Part shown: piece by piece, positions 40,093 to 49,011 of the stretch
Layout: every line of letters begins with the position of its first letter
How positions within the stretch are numbered: the first letter of the stretch is position 1
Source of the DNA: an uncultured Burkholderiales bacterium
GTDB taxonomy: Bacteria; Pseudomonadota; Gammaproteobacteria; Burkholderiales; Burkholderiaceae_C
Length of the DNA: 64,000 nucleotides
Direction: 5' to 3'
Assembly: GCA_903932865.1 (NCBI GenBank)
Contig: CAIZHQ010000014.1
Span: forward strand, 62,001 to 126,000
Made by a program: the position numbers and the translations under genes
The notes under the pieces: model-generated
What the model saw: the letters and a program-made list of their open reading frames with translations, nothing else
What the model was told of the DNA's origin: nothing
The model's database searches: none

Positions 40093-42516
40093 ATGTCTGG
40101 ACACACACCTTTGCCACCGACTCTGATAGAACTGCCCATGTTGCCGCTGCGCGACGTGGTCGTGTTTCCTCACATGGTGATTCCGCTTTTTGTAGGACGC
40201 CCTAAAAGCATCAAGGCGCTGGAGTCGGCCATGGCCGCCGAGCGCCGCATCATGCTGGTGGCTCAAAAAACGGCCGCCAAGGACGAACCTGGCGTCGAAG
40301 ACATGTTCGACGTGGGTTGCGTGTCCACCATTTTGCAGATGCTCAAACTGCCCGACGGCACGGTGAAGGTGCTGGTTGAAGGTCAGCAGCGCGCCTTGGT
40401 CAAGTCCATTGTGGACGGTGAAGCCCATTTCGTGGCCGCTGTCACACCGGTGGACCCGGTTTCTGAACAGTCCGATGACAGCAGCGAGATCGAGGCCCTG
40501 CGCCGCGCCGTGATGCAGCAGTTTGACCAATACGTCAAACTCAACAAGAAAATTCCGCCCGAAATCCTGACCTCGATCTCCAGCATTGACGACCCCGGTC
40601 GCCTGGCCGACACGATTGCGGCCCACCTCCCGCTCAAGCTTGAAAACAAGCAACAGGTGCTGGATCTGGCCAACATCAAATCACGTTTGGAAAACCTGTT
40701 TGCCCAGTTGGAGCACGAGGTGGACATTCTGAATGTGGACAAGCGCATCCGTGGCCGTGTCAAACGCCAGATGGAAAAGAACCAGCGCGACTTCTACCTG
40801 AACGAGCAGGTCAAGGCCATCCAGAAAGAGCTGGGCGATGGCGAAGAGGGTGCTGACATCGAGGAAATCGAAAAGAAGATCAAGGCCGCCAAAATGTCGG
40901 CCGAGGCCCGCAAAAAGGCCGAGGGCGAGTTGAAAAAACTCAAACTCATGTCTCCTATGTCGGCCGAAGCTTCGGTGGTGCGCAATTACCTGGATGTGCT
41001 CATTGGCTTGCCCTGGGGCAAAAAAACCAAGCTCAAACACGATCTGGCCAACGCCGAGGACGTGCTCAACCAAGACCATTACGGCCTGGACAAGGTCAAG
41101 GACCGCATCTTGGAATACCTCGCGGTGCAGCAGCGCGTGGACAAGGTCAAGGCCCCCATTCTGTGCTTGGTCGGCCCCCCTGGTGTGGGCAAGACTTCGC
41201 TGGGCCAATCCATTGCCAAGGCGACGGGGCGTAAATACGTGCGCATGGCTTTGGGTGGCATGCGTGACGAAGCCGAGATTCGCGGTCACCGCCGCACCTA
41301 CATCGGCGCGTTGCCCGGCAAAGTGCTGCAAAACCTGAATAAGGTGGGCACCAAAAATCCGCTGTTCCTTCTGGATGAGATCGACAAGCTGGGCACGGAT
41401 TTCCGGGGAGACCCTTCCAGCGCTTTGCTCGAAGTGCTCGATCCCGAGCAAAACCACACCTTTGGTGACCATTATGTGGAGGTCGACTTTGACTTGAGTG
41501 ACGTCATGTTTGTGGCCACCTCGAACTCGATGAACATTCCCTCGGCCCTGCTGGACCGGATGGAAGTGATCCGTTTGTCCGGCTACACCGAAGACGAAAA
41601 AACCAGCATCGCCATGAAGTATCTGCTGCCCAAGCAAATGACCAACAACGGCGTGAAGGATTCCGAGTTGCAAGTGACCGAAGAAGCCGTTCGCGATGTG
41701 GTGCGCTACTACACCCGCGAAGCGGGTGTGCGGTCGCTCGAGCGCGAGCTCGGCAAGATCTGTCGCAAAGTTGTCAAGGCTTTGCTGCTCAAGCAAATGA
41801 CGCCTCAGGTGGTGGTGAATGCCGACAACCTGAACGACTTTTTGGGTGTGCGCAAGTACACCTATGGCCGCGCCGAGCAAAAGAACCAGGTCGGCCAGGT
41901 CGTCGGATTGGCTTGGACCGAGGTGGGCGGCGATTTGCTGACCATCGAAGCGGCGCTGATGCCTGGAAAGGGCGTCATCACCCGTACGGGATCGCTGGGC
42001 GATGTGATGAAAGAGTCGGTGGAGGCTGCCCGCACCGTGGTGCGCAGCCGCTCACGCCTCTTGGGCATCAAGGACGAGATCTTTGAGAAAAAAGATTTGC
42101 ACATCCACGTGCCCGATGGTGCCACGCCCAAGGACGGTCCGAGCGCAGGCGCTGCCATGACCACGGCCATGGTGTCGGCGATGACGGGTATTCCGGTGCG
42201 TGCCGATGTGGCGATGACGGGTGAAATCACCTTGCGCGGTGAAGTCACGGCCATTGGTGGCCTGAAAGAAAAATTGCTGGCGGCATTGCGCGGAGGGATC
42301 AAGACCGTGTTGATCCCCGAAGACAACGTCAAGGACTTGCAGGACATTCCTGAGAACGTCAAAAATGGTCTGGAAATCGTGCCCGTCAAGTGGATCGACC
42401 AGGTGCTGGAGGTGGCTTTGGAAGCCAAGCCCACGCCCTTGAGCGACGAAGAAGTAGCTGCTGCTGCTTTGACCGCCGTCCCGTCGACGGTCAAAGCCGA
42501 TGCGGTGAAGCATTGA
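40093..42516 (+). CDS. lon: ATP-dependent protease La (Lon)
   Basis: The 807-residue Lon protease: N-terminal substrate-binding domain (1-200), coiled region, AAA+ with Walker A GPPGVGKTS (about 359-367) and Walker B FLLDEIDKLG, then the protease domain with catalytic Ser 684 (GPSAGAAM) and Lys 727 (GGLKEKLLA). It degrades misfolded and regulatory proteins. A heat-shock-like promoter lies just upstream. Confidence 0.98.
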   Translation: MSGHTPLPPTLIELPMLPLRDVVVFPHMVIPLFVGRPKSIKALESAMAAERRIMLVAQKTAAKDEPGVEDMFDVGCVSTILQMLKLPDGTVKVLVEGQQRALVKSIVDGEAHFVAAVTPVDPVSEQSDDSSEIEALRRAVMQQFDQYVKLNKKIPPEILTSISSIDDPGRLADTIAAHLPLKLENKQQVLDLANIKSRLENLFAQLEHEVDILNVDKRIRGRVKRQMEKNQRDFYLNEQVKAIQKELGDGEEGADIEEIEKKIKAAKMSAEARKKAEGELKKLKLMSPMSAEASVVRNYLDVLIGLPWGKKTKLKHDLANAEDVLNQDHYGLDKVKDRILEYLAVQQRVDKVKAPILCLVGPPGVGKTSLGQSIAKATGRKYVRMALGGMRDEAEIRGHRRTYIGALPGKVLQNLNKVGTKNPLFLLDEIDKLGTDFRGDPSSALLEVLDPEQNHTFGDHYVEVDFDLSDVMFVATSNSMNIPSALLDRMEVIRLSGYTEDEKTSIAMKYLLPKQMTNNGVKDSELQVTEEAVRDVVRYYTREAGVRSLERELGKICRKVVKALLLKQMTPQVVVNADNLNDFLGVRKYTYGRAEQKNQVGQVVGLAWTEVGGDLLTIEAALMPGKGVITRTGSLGDVMKESVEAARTVVRSRSRLLGIKDEIFEKKDLHIHVPDGATPKDGPSAGAAMTTAMVSAMTGIPVRADVAMTGEITLRGEVTAIGGLKEKLLAALRGGIKTVLIPEDNVKDLQDIPENVKNGLEIVPVKWIDQVLEVALEAKPTPLSDEEVAAAALTAVPSTVKADAVKH

Positions 42517-42615
42517 TGCAAAATTTTCAGGTCTGACGCCAAGACGGCCTGAAATTGAATTACAATTTAATCTTTGATGTGAGCAAGACATACAATGCCG
42601 AGTTCACTGAAATAC

Positions 42616-42688
42616 GCGGGAATAGCTCAGTTGGTAGAGCGCAACCTTGCCAAGGTTGAGGTCGCGAGTTCGAGCCTCGTTTCCCGCT
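42616..42688 (+). tRNA. tRNA-Gly (anticodon GCC), copy 1
   Basis: 73 bases, acceptor GCGGGAA/TTCCCGC, discriminator T, anticodon loop TTGCCAA (GCC), T-loop TTCGAGC. CCA is encoded to 42691. First of two copies that look identical by eye. Confidence 0.95.
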
Positions 42689-42737
42689 CCAAATACCTGA
42701 AAGAAGTGCCAATATCTTTCATTTGATTTTTCAATGT

Positions 42738-42810
42738 GCGGGAATAGCTCAGTTGGTAGAGCGCAACCTTGCCAAGGTTGAGGTCGCGAGTTCGAGCCTC
42801 GTTTCCCGCT
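42738..42810 (+). tRNA. tRNA-Gly (anticodon GCC), copy 2
   Basis: Same sequence as the copy 122 bases upstream, with encoded CCA to 42813. Followed by tRNA-Cys. Confidence 0.95.
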
Positions 42811-42891
42811 CCATTCAAAGTTTAAACACCTGTTAAATTTTGAACCATTGGGGCATCGTTCTCTTGTTTTTTGTCAGTCTTGACTGACCAT

Positions 42892-42962
42892 GGCGCGATA
42901 GCAAAGCGGTTATGCAACGGATTGCAAATCCGTCGAGCCCAGTTCGACTCTGGGTCGCGCCT
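42892..42962 (+). tRNA. tRNA-Cys (anticodon GCA)
   Basis: 71 bases: acceptor GGCGCGA/TCGCGCC, discriminator T, anticodon loop TTGCAAA (GCA), T-loop GTTCGACTC. CCA is encoded to 42965. Confidence 0.95.
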
Positions 42963-42983
42963 CCAGTTTTTTGGTATTCACTC

Positions 42984-43010
42984 AATAGCCCCTTGCGGGG
43001 CTATTTTTTT
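42984..43010 (+). terminator. intrinsic terminator after the tRNA array
   Basis: AATAGCCCC, loop TTGC, GGGGCTATT, then a T run. A strong rho-independent terminator 19 bases after the tRNA-Cys CCA. Confidence 0.85.
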
Positions 43011-43209
43011 GTGCCTAACAGGCGGAACTGTTGGCGGCTTGTCCATACACAAATATAATATTTGACATTAATAACAAAAGCATTAGAGTTGAACAGGTGA
43101 GGATGGGCGTTGTTCATCAATAGCCTGTTTTTCCCCCTCTGCCCGCAAGGGTTGCGCATGTTCTGTGGCGCGATCTGTTTGGATCCAGCCCATTCACCGA
43201 TCGGCAAAG

Positions 43210-43482
43210 ATGCAATTCATTTACAAAGACTTAGGCCCCAGGCAAATTGGCGAAATGGTGGAGGTGACCCTGACGAACCCGTCGAATGTGCGGCTCATGG
43301 ACGATCTCAATTTTGCCAATTACAAAAAAGGGGTCAAACACATCTACACAGGTGGCGTGGTACGACAAACCTCTGTGCGACTTCAAATCCCCACATTCGG
43401 CCATTGGCATCTTGCAGTGGACACCCAAGGCTTGCAAAGCTCGGGCTCCTTTGGTGCAACGGTGAAAATCATCGAAGGCTGA
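43210..43482 (+). CDS. DUF1883-like protein
   Basis: A 90-residue soluble protein starting MQFIYKDLGPRQIGEMVEVTL, with VRLMDDLNFANYKKG, a GG-rich YTGGVVRQTSVRLQIP turn and GHWHLAVDTQGL. This resembles the DUF1883 family found next to toxin, nucleotide-signalling or phage-defence-like genes in some bacteria. Here it stands alone between the tRNA array terminator and a cupin gene. The upstream region is AT-rich, with a TTGACA at 43062. Confidence 0.7.
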   Translation: MQFIYKDLGPRQIGEMVEVTLTNPSNVRLMDDLNFANYKKGVKHIYTGGVVRQTSVRLQIPTFGHWHLAVDTQGLQSSGSFGATVKIIEG

Positions 43483-43583
43483 GCAGGGGACTGGTGCTGG
43501 CCAAGGTGCCCTGTTTATGGCCTGGATCGGTCGACGGTGTGGGCATTCCCTTGGGCCAGCCAAGTTCAGGTCCTGAGCTTGCT

Positions 43584-43862
43584 TCAGTGGGCCCGGGCCA
43601 CCCACACGGTGGCGCCTTCGGGGCCGTAAAGTTCAGCATGCGGGACATCGCGTGCCAGTCGGAAAAAATCACCCGCCTGGAGGTGCTTGACTTCGGCGCC
43701 CAACGTTAACCAATATTCACCGCGCGCCACATAAGCGCTCACATCAAAAGGGTGGGTGTGGGTGTCGAGCTTCAGGTCGGCGTCCCACTCGCGCACGATG
43801 ATTTCATCAAAGCCCTCATCCAAGGACTGGGCGGTGAAGCTTTCGAGGGTGGGAGAGGTCAT
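43584..43862 (-). CDS. small cupin-domain protein
   Basis: A 92-residue single cupin: metal-binding HTHP and DVSAYV in motif 1, a GEYWLTLG strand, and GDFFRLARDVPHAELY (motif 2, His). Unknown ligand. It ends 101 bases beyond the facing DUF1883 gene, and starts 50 bases downstream of the aminotransferase gene, on the same strand. Confidence 0.8.
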   Translation of the reverse strand: MTSPTLESFTAQSLDEGFDEIIVREWDADLKLDTHTHPFDVSAYVARGEYWLTLGAEVKHLQAGDFFRLARDVPHAELYGPEGATVWVARAH

Positions 43863-43912
43863 GGTTGGGCCTTAGGGGGTGAAAAAAGCAGAGATGGTGG
43901 TGGATGGGCGGC

Positions 43913-45091
43913 TTAGGCCTTGTACCAACCCTTGACAGCTGCCACGTAGCGCGCCACACCTTCAGCCACGGTGGCTGCATCGAGCGCGCCATAAGACAGG
44001 CGCTGGTAGTTGCCGCTGGCCGTGTCGTTCAGGCCGAAAGCAAAGCCGGGCAGGGTGGCCACACGGTAGCTTTCGGTCATGGCGCGGTTGAAGGCCATGG
44101 GGTCGGCCACGCCCGGCAACTTCATCAGCACATAAAAAGCGCCTTGTGTGTTTGGAAATTCAACCAAATCCCCCAGGCCTCGCAGCGCTTGGTTGACCTG
44201 CTCTCGCACCTGGCCCAAGGCATGTACTTTGGGTTGCACCCATTCACGGCCCAGCTGCAAGGCTTGCAGCGCCAGCAATTGCGAGGCCACCGGCGCGCAG
44301 ATCAGGTTGGTGTCTTGCACCTTGTTCATGGCCCCAAACAGGTCGGCCGGGAACACCACGTAGCCGACGCGCCAGCTGGCCATGCCGAAGTTTTTGGACA
44401 TGGAGTAAAAAGACACGGTGTGGCCTTGGGCGCCGGGAATGGACGCTGGTGAAAAGTGCCGGGCATCGCCGTAGGTGAAGTATTCGTAGGCTTCGTCGCT
44501 GAAGTGGTAGATGCCTGAGCGGGCGCACAAGGCGTTCACTGCGCGCAGGCTTTCTTCGCTGTACACGGCCCCGGTGGGGTTGTTGGGTGAGACCGTGACG
44601 ATGGCGCGGGTGCGGGGGGTGATGGCGGCGGCCAGGGCATCGACATCCAGGCTCCAGTCGCTGTGTGTGGGCACGGGCACAGGGACGCAGCCACACATGC
44701 GGATGGCCATTTCCTGGTTGAAGTAAAACGGCATGGGCAAGATGAATTCGTCGCCCGGGTCGGCCACCGCCAGCACGCTGTTGAGAAACGCCATGTTGCT
44801 GCCCGCCGTGACCATGACGATCGATTCGGTGCCGCAATGGATTTGGTTGTCCTCGGCCAGTTTTTGCCGAAAGCGGTCCACCAGGGGGGCGATACCACCC
44901 ACGGCCTGGTATTTGTTCAGTTGACCATCGGCCATGAGGGCCGGCAGCTCAGCCACGGCTTGCGCAGGGGGGCCGTAGTTCACCACGCCTTGGCCCAGTG
45001 AGATGGTGCCGGGGTTGTCGCGCACCAGCTTGGCGATGGTGGGGATGATGGGGCTGTCCACCGCATCCATGCGGGCTGATTGGCGCTTCAT
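43913..45091 (-). CDS. class I/II PLP aminotransferase
   Basis: A 392-residue fold-type I aminotransferase: ISLGQGVVNYGPP, the VTAGSNMAFL cofactor-binding turn, VTVSPNNPTGAVY (the Asn pair), HFSDEAYEYFTY, and the PLP-binding Lys in SMSKNFGMASWRVGY. Likely acts on aspartate, aromatic or methionine-type amino acids; the exact substrate is unclear. ATG 45091 (MKRQSARMDA) gives a usual start; an in-frame start at 45130 overlaps the FKBP gene. Confidence 0.85.
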   Translation of the reverse strand: MKRQSARMDAVDSPIIPTIAKLVRDNPGTISLGQGVVNYGPPAQAVAELPALMADGQLNKYQAVGGIAPLVDRFRQKLAEDNQIHCGTESIVMVTAGSNMAFLNSVLAVADPGDEFILPMPFYFNQEMAIRMCGCVPVPVPTHSDWSLDVDALAAAITPRTRAIVTVSPNNPTGAVYSEESLRAVNALCARSGIYHFSDEAYEYFTYGDARHFSPASIPGAQGHTVSFYSMSKNFGMASWRVGYVVFPADLFGAMNKVQDTNLICAPVASQLLALQALQLGREWVQPKVHALGQVREQVNQALRGLGDLVEFPNTQGAFYVLMKLPGVADPMAFNRAMTESYRVATLPGFAFGLNDTASGNYQRLSYGALDAATVAEGVARYVAAVKGWYKA

Positions 45092-45126
45092 GTGGTGTAG
45101 TGTGTCTGGGTGGCTTGAAAAATGGG

Positions 45127-45570
45127 TCACTTACCGTTAATGGCCAGCAACTCGACCTCGAACAACAAAGTGGCTTTGGGCGGGATCACGCCACCGGCAC
45201 CACGGTCGCCATAGGCGGTGGCAGGCGGGCAGGTGAGCTTGGCCTTGCCACCCACCTTCATCAGCTGCACGCCCTCGGTCCAGCAGGGAATGACGCGACT
45301 CAAGGGGAATTCGATGGCCTCATTGCGTTTGTAGGAGCTGTCGAACTCCTTGCCATCGGGCAAAGTGCCCCGGTAATGGACTTTGACGGTGTCTGAGGCT
45401 TTGGGGCTGGCACCGGTGCCGTCTTTCAGTGATCGATAGACCATGCCCGAGGCCGTGACTTGCGCGCCAGGCTCTTGCGCCGCAGCGTTTGTGACCGTGT
45501 TTTGGGCCCAAGCGGTTGAGCAGGCCAGCAGGGACAGGGCGGCTGCGTGGGAGGTCAAAAATGTATTCAT
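45127..45570 (-). CDS. periplasmic FKBP-type peptidyl-prolyl isomerase
   Basis: A 147-residue protein with a signal peptide (MNTFLTSHAAALSLLACSTAWA) and a C-terminal FKBP domain (about 30-147): SGMVYRSLKDGTG, VKVHYRGTLPDGKEFDSSY, VGGKAKLTCPPATAYGDRG, and LLFEVELLAI. A periplasmic FkpA/Mip-like folding helper. It lies upstream of the aminotransferase on the same strand. Confidence 0.88.
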   Translation of the reverse strand: MNTFLTSHAAALSLLACSTAWAQNTVTNAAAQEPGAQVTASGMVYRSLKDGTGASPKASDTVKVHYRGTLPDGKEFDSSYKRNEAIEFPLSRVIPCWTEGVQLMKVGGKAKLTCPPATAYGDRGAGGVIPPKATLLFEVELLAINGK

Positions 45571-45634
45571 GGGGTGATTTTTGTGCAAATGAGGAAATGG
45601 AGGCTTCACTTCGGGGACAAGTGGGGCTGTTGAA

Positions 45635-46600
45635 TTATCCGAAAGTCTTGGCTTGGGCCCATTGCCCCATGCGGGCGCTGATGCTGTGGAACTCGGCCAC
45701 GGTGTGCGCGATGATGTGCTCGGCCGTCAAGACCTCGTGCACCAAGCCTGCCGATTGTCCCGCCAGAGCAGGGGCGGCGTTCATGTTGCCCCCGAAATAA
45801 ACATCCTGGATGCCTTGAAAGGCGTCGGGGCCCATCAGGCCGGCTTCGTGCAGGCTTTGGGTGAACGGCGCTTTGAGTGCACGGATGCAGGGGGACGACC
45901 GGGTGTTGAGCATGTAGGTGCCTGTGGTGGGTGCCTCCACAATGGCTTGTTTGAAGTGGCTGTGCACCGGGCTTTCGGCGCAGGCCACAAAGCGCGTGCC
46001 CATCTGGATGGCTTCGGCACCCAGTGCAAATGCTGCCGCCATGCCGCGCCCGTCCACGATGCCGCCTGCAGCGATCAGTGGCAGATCGGTTTTTTCGCGG
46101 ATGGCCTGCAGCAGCACCAGGGTGCTGACTTCTTCTGGGTTCTTGAAGCCACCGCCTTCAGAGCCTTCCACGACCAAACCATCGACCCCGGCATCGGCGC
46201 ATTTGAGGGCGGCTTCCAGCGTGGGCACGGCGTGGTAGACCGCGATGCCAGCCGCCTTTAACGGGGCGACAAATTTGGCCGGACTGCCTGCCGAGGTGGT
46301 GACGAACCGGATACCCGACTCGCAAACGAAGCGCAGCATCGCATCGTCTTTCAGAAAGCGGATGGGCAAATTCACGCCAAAGGGCAAGCCTGACGCCAGC
46401 ATGGCGGCGATTTCACGCTGGCAGTTTTCGGTCTCGCCCGAAGAGGTTTCGATGATGCCTAACCCGCCTGCACGTGAGACCGCCATGGCCAAGGGGCTGC
46501 GGGCGATCCAGCCCATGGGGGCTTGCAAGATAGGGTAGCGGGCGCCAGAGTGGGCCAAAACGCGGTTCATGGCAGGGGCCTTCAAGGTCAAATTGAACAT
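45635..46600 (-). CDS. nitronate monooxygenase family flavoprotein
   Basis: About 321 residues of FMN-dependent TIM barrel: PILQAPMGWIARSPLAMAVS, GGLGIIETSSGE, GVNLPI, GIRFVTTSAGSPAKFV, LVVEGSEGGG, LIAAGGIVDGRGMAAAFALGA and QMGTRFVACAES. Nitronate monooxygenases (2-nitropropane dioxygenase type) or enoyl reductase-like relatives. ATG 46600 and ATG 46570 (MNRVLAHSG) are both possible starts. Diverges from a GST-like gene. Confidence 0.8.
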   Translation of the reverse strand: MFNLTLKAPAMNRVLAHSGARYPILQAPMGWIARSPLAMAVSRAGGLGIIETSSGETENCQREIAAMLASGLPFGVNLPIRFLKDDAMLRFVCESGIRFVTTSAGSPAKFVAPLKAAGIAVYHAVPTLEAALKCADAGVDGLVVEGSEGGGFKNPEEVSTLVLLQAIREKTDLPLIAAGGIVDGRGMAAAFALGAEAIQMGTRFVACAESPVHSHFKQAIVEAPTTGTYMLNTRSSPCIRALKAPFTQSLHEAGLMGPDAFQGIQDVYFGGNMNAAPALAGQSAGLVHEVLTAEHIIAHTVAEFHSISARMGQWAQAKTFG

Positions 46601-46728
46601 CTTAAGTGCGCACTGGCGGTCGGGCAGTCGCGCAGTGGTCGCCAATGCCATGCGCAGGGTTCTCCGGATGGTCCTGCAGCAGTGCCATTTTTGAATAAAC
46701 TGTTGGGTCAACACTGGAGACACATGAC

Positions 46729-47361
46729 ATGGCTTTGACGCTTTTGGCTTTTGACACCCCCAACGCCCGCAAAATCACCGTGGCCCTCGAGGAGATGGGT
46801 TTGCCCTTCGTAGTGCAAGTGGTGGACATCACTCAAAAAGAGCAATTCGATCCGGCATTTCTGAAGATCAGTCCGAACAACAAGATCCCCGCTTTGGTGG
46901 ACACCGAAGGGCCGGATGGCCAGGCGCAAACGGTGTTTGAGTCCGGTGCGATCCTGATTTATTTGGCCGAAAAAACCGGGAAATTTTTACCTGCTCAAGG
47001 CGCTGGCCGTGTGGCCGCGCTGGAGTGGCTGATGTTTCAGGTGGGTGGCTTTGGCCCCGCGCCGGGTCAGGTGCACCATTACGCCGGCCTGAGCGACGAG
47101 GCCGACAAACGCTATGGTTTTGAGCGTTTCATGGCCGAGACCTTGCGCTTGTATGGCGTGATGGACCGCAGATTGGCCGCCAACGAGTTTTTTGCCGGTG
47201 AGCTGTCGATCGCAGACTTTGCCATCCTGGGCTGGGTCTGGCGCCACCCGCGCCACCAAGTGGATTTGCAGCAGTTTCCCCACGTTCAGCGTTGGTATCA
47301 GGCCTTGATGGCGCGGCCCGCGGTGCAAAAAGGCTTTGCCGTGGCGCTGCGCAGGGACTGA
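46729..47361 (+). CDS. glutathione S-transferase, YfcG/YghU-like
   Basis: A 210-residue GST: N-terminal thioredoxin-like domain (LLAFDTPNARKITVALEEMG with Thr 10 and Asn 12, ISPNNKIPALVD, FESGAILIYLAEKTG) and helical C-terminal domain (FFAGELSIADFAILGWVWRH). The TPNARKI opening and PNNKIPAL resemble YfcG/YghU, which handle disulfides and organic hydroperoxides. Substrate unproven. Confidence 0.83.
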   Translation: MALTLLAFDTPNARKITVALEEMGLPFVVQVVDITQKEQFDPAFLKISPNNKIPALVDTEGPDGQAQTVFESGAILIYLAEKTGKFLPAQGAGRVAALEWLMFQVGGFGPAPGQVHHYAGLSDEADKRYGFERFMAETLRLYGVMDRRLAANEFFAGELSIADFAILGWVWRHPRHQVDLQQFPHVQRWYQALMARPAVQKGFAVALRRD

Positions 47362-47534
47362 TGTGGTGGCAAACAATGCCGCAACCGATGCGGCCCTGGC
47401 CCGCAAAAATGGTCTGGGGAGGGGGGTGGGGTGGTCCCGGCCCCTGAAATCCTTCGGCCGAGCGGGCCCGATGTCAGAAACAGGCCCTTTCTTGTGGCTT
47501 AATACTGTTTTGAATTTTTTATCCGGAGCCACAG

Positions 47535-47705
47535 ATGGGCAACAAAATCGTCACCGAAGCAGATCGTAAATTCACCCCCCCACTGCCCGCATTGCCAGGC
47601 GTGACCCTGCGTACCGGCGGCCGTGGCCAGCGCGTGAGCCTGGAGCGTGGTGTCGCCACACGCAGCAAGAAAAACCCCGGCAAGCGCTCCACAAAGGGCG
47701 GTTGA
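47535..47705 (+). CDS. small basic conserved-looking protein
   Basis: A 56-residue protein: MGNKIVTEADRKFTPPLPAL, a basic core (TLRTGGRGQRVSLERGV) and a Lys-rich tail (RSKKNPGKRSTKGG). It has a purine-rich GGAGCC 8 bases upstream and a strong terminator 36 bases downstream, both signs of a real gene. It looks like a nucleic-acid-binding or ribosome-associated peptide, but I do not recognise the family. Confidence 0.6.
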   Translation: MGNKIVTEADRKFTPPLPALPGVTLRTGGRGQRVSLERGVATRSKKNPGKRSTKGG

Positions 47706-47740
47706 ACCCGGTGCGCCTGGCGTTCGCCGGGCCAGTGCCT

Positions 47741-47770
47741 AGCCACTGATGAAATCAGTGGCTTTTTTTT
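47741..47770 (+). terminator. intrinsic terminator
   Basis: AGCCACTGAT, loop GAA, ATCAGTGGCT, then an eight-T run. Ends the transcript of the 56-residue gene and possibly the upstream GST. Confidence 0.88.
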
Positions 47771-47821
47771 CGGTTTCTTTCGGAACTTTTCCAGGCTTGG
47801 CCGCGGATCAAGGAGAGCTCA

Positions 47822-48214
47822 ATGTTGATTTCTTATGGCGCCGTTTTGGTGGCGGGCATCATGCCGGTGGTGTGTGCGGGCATCGCCAAGTCGGGCTTCA
47901 AGGGCTATGACAACAGCGACCCCCGCGCTTGGCTGGCCAGTCAAACCGGGTTCAGGGCTCGGGCCAATGCCGCGCAGGCCAACTGCTTTGAGGCGTTCCC
48001 GTTTTTTGCTGTGGGCATCATCTTGGCCTTGCTCACGGGGGTCGATCCGGCCACGGTGGATGCACTGGCCATGTTCTTCATCGCGGCCAGGGTGGCCTAC
48101 GTGTTTTTTTACGTGGCCAACAAAGCCAAATGGCGCACCATGGTCTGGTCGGCGGCTTACCTCACGGTGGTGGCACTGTATGCGCTGGCCATGCTGAATT
48201 TGCAAATCGACTGA
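47822..48214 (+). CDS. MAPEG-family membrane protein
   Basis: A 130-residue integral membrane protein with four hydrophobic segments. ARANAAQANCFEAFPFFAVG and ALAMFFIAARVAYVFFYVAN are MAPEG hallmarks (membrane-associated eicosanoid/glutathione metabolism). In bacteria the substrate is usually unknown. Confidence 0.85.
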   Translation: MLISYGAVLVAGIMPVVCAGIAKSGFKGYDNSDPRAWLASQTGFRARANAAQANCFEAFPFFAVGIILALLTGVDPATVDALAMFFIAARVAYVFFYVANKAKWRTMVWSAAYLTVVALYALAMLNLQID

Positions 48215-48254
48215 AGCCCAAAACACCACGTTATCAAGGCACAATAAGCGCTCT

Positions 48255-48343
48255 GCCCCGGTGGTGAAACTGGTAGACACACCGGACTTAAAATCCGTTG
48301 CTTCCGTAACAGGGGCGTGCCGATTCGATTTCGGCCCGGGGCA
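48255..48343 (+). tRNA. tRNA-Leu (anticodon TAA)
   Basis: Class II tRNA: acceptor GCCCCGG/CCGGGGC, discriminator A, anticodon loop CTTAAAA (TAA), long variable arm, T-loop GATTCGATTTC. CCA is encoded to 48346, 21 bases before the next gene's start. Confidence 0.95.
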
Positions 48344-48367
48344 CCATTTGAGGAAAAAAACATCATC

Positions 48368-49000
48368 ATGAACCACGACAACGCACCGCTTGAAATTCAC
48401 GTGCATGGTGATGTGCCGATCAAACCCGGCACCGACATCAAGGCAATACAGGAAGCGCTCAAGCCCCTGTGGCATTACGCCGGGGCACGTTCGTTGCACG
48501 AAGGCGCAGTGAGCCTGTACGAAGAAGAGCCGGGCATCCTTTTTGATGCCACCACCCACCGCTTGAACCTGTGCTGGACCGTTCGCGGCGACGAGGACTT
48601 CCGCATGGTCATGGACGATCTGTGCATGAACCTCAACGACTTGTCGGCGGCGGGCACCCAGATCGAGGTGACCTTTTACGACACCGAATTCGACGACGAA
48701 GACGAGGCCAGTGGCAGCGAGTCCCGTGACGATTTCGTGATGCTGTTTGTGGGGCCTGATCCGGGCGCCATCATGCAAGCCCAGCGCGATCTGTTGGTGC
48801 ACGATGTGATCAACATGATGGAGCGCCACTTTGACGGCGCAGAATTGTCGGGCGTGGTGACCGAGATCGACAAGCTGTTCAGCCAGCGGTTTGACAGCCT
48901 GGTCAGCTCCTTGGAGCTTGGCAAACCGCCGCGTGGCTCAGGTGGTTCAAGCGGACATGGTGGCAGCGGTGGTGGACGCCGTCCAAGGCATTTGCACTGA
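48368..49000 (+). CDS. conserved hypothetical protein with Gly-rich tail
   Basis: A 210-residue soluble protein: APLEIHVHGDVPIKPGTDIK, LKPLWHYAGARSLHEGAVSLYEEEPGILFD, TFYDTEFDDEDEASGSESRD, MLFVGPDPGAIMQAQRDLLV and MMERHFDGAELSGVVTEIDK, ending in a Gly/Ser/His/Arg-rich tail (about 185-210). Strongly acidic core with basic C-terminus. It looks like a family restricted to Comamonadaceae-type genomes (perhaps DUF6806, from memory). Function unknown. The next gene begins 11 bases after its stop. Confidence 0.6.
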   Translation: MNHDNAPLEIHVHGDVPIKPGTDIKAIQEALKPLWHYAGARSLHEGAVSLYEEEPGILFDATTHRLNLCWTVRGDEDFRMVMDDLCMNLNDLSAAGTQIEVTFYDTEFDDEDEASGSESRDDFVMLFVGPDPGAIMQAQRDLLVHDVINMMERHFDGAELSGVVTEIDKLFSQRFDSLVSSLELGKPPRGSGGSSGHGGSGGGRRPRHLH

Positions 49001-49011
49001 TCGGGCGCACC

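Noticed and set aside
42521..42556. Terminator after lon
   Set aside because: TTTCAGG/CCTGAAA stem is present but no U run follows; may be only a weak hairpin.
42616..42965. Repeat array taken as CRISPR
   Set aside because: The repeats are tRNA-Gly genes with full cloverleaves and CCA ends.
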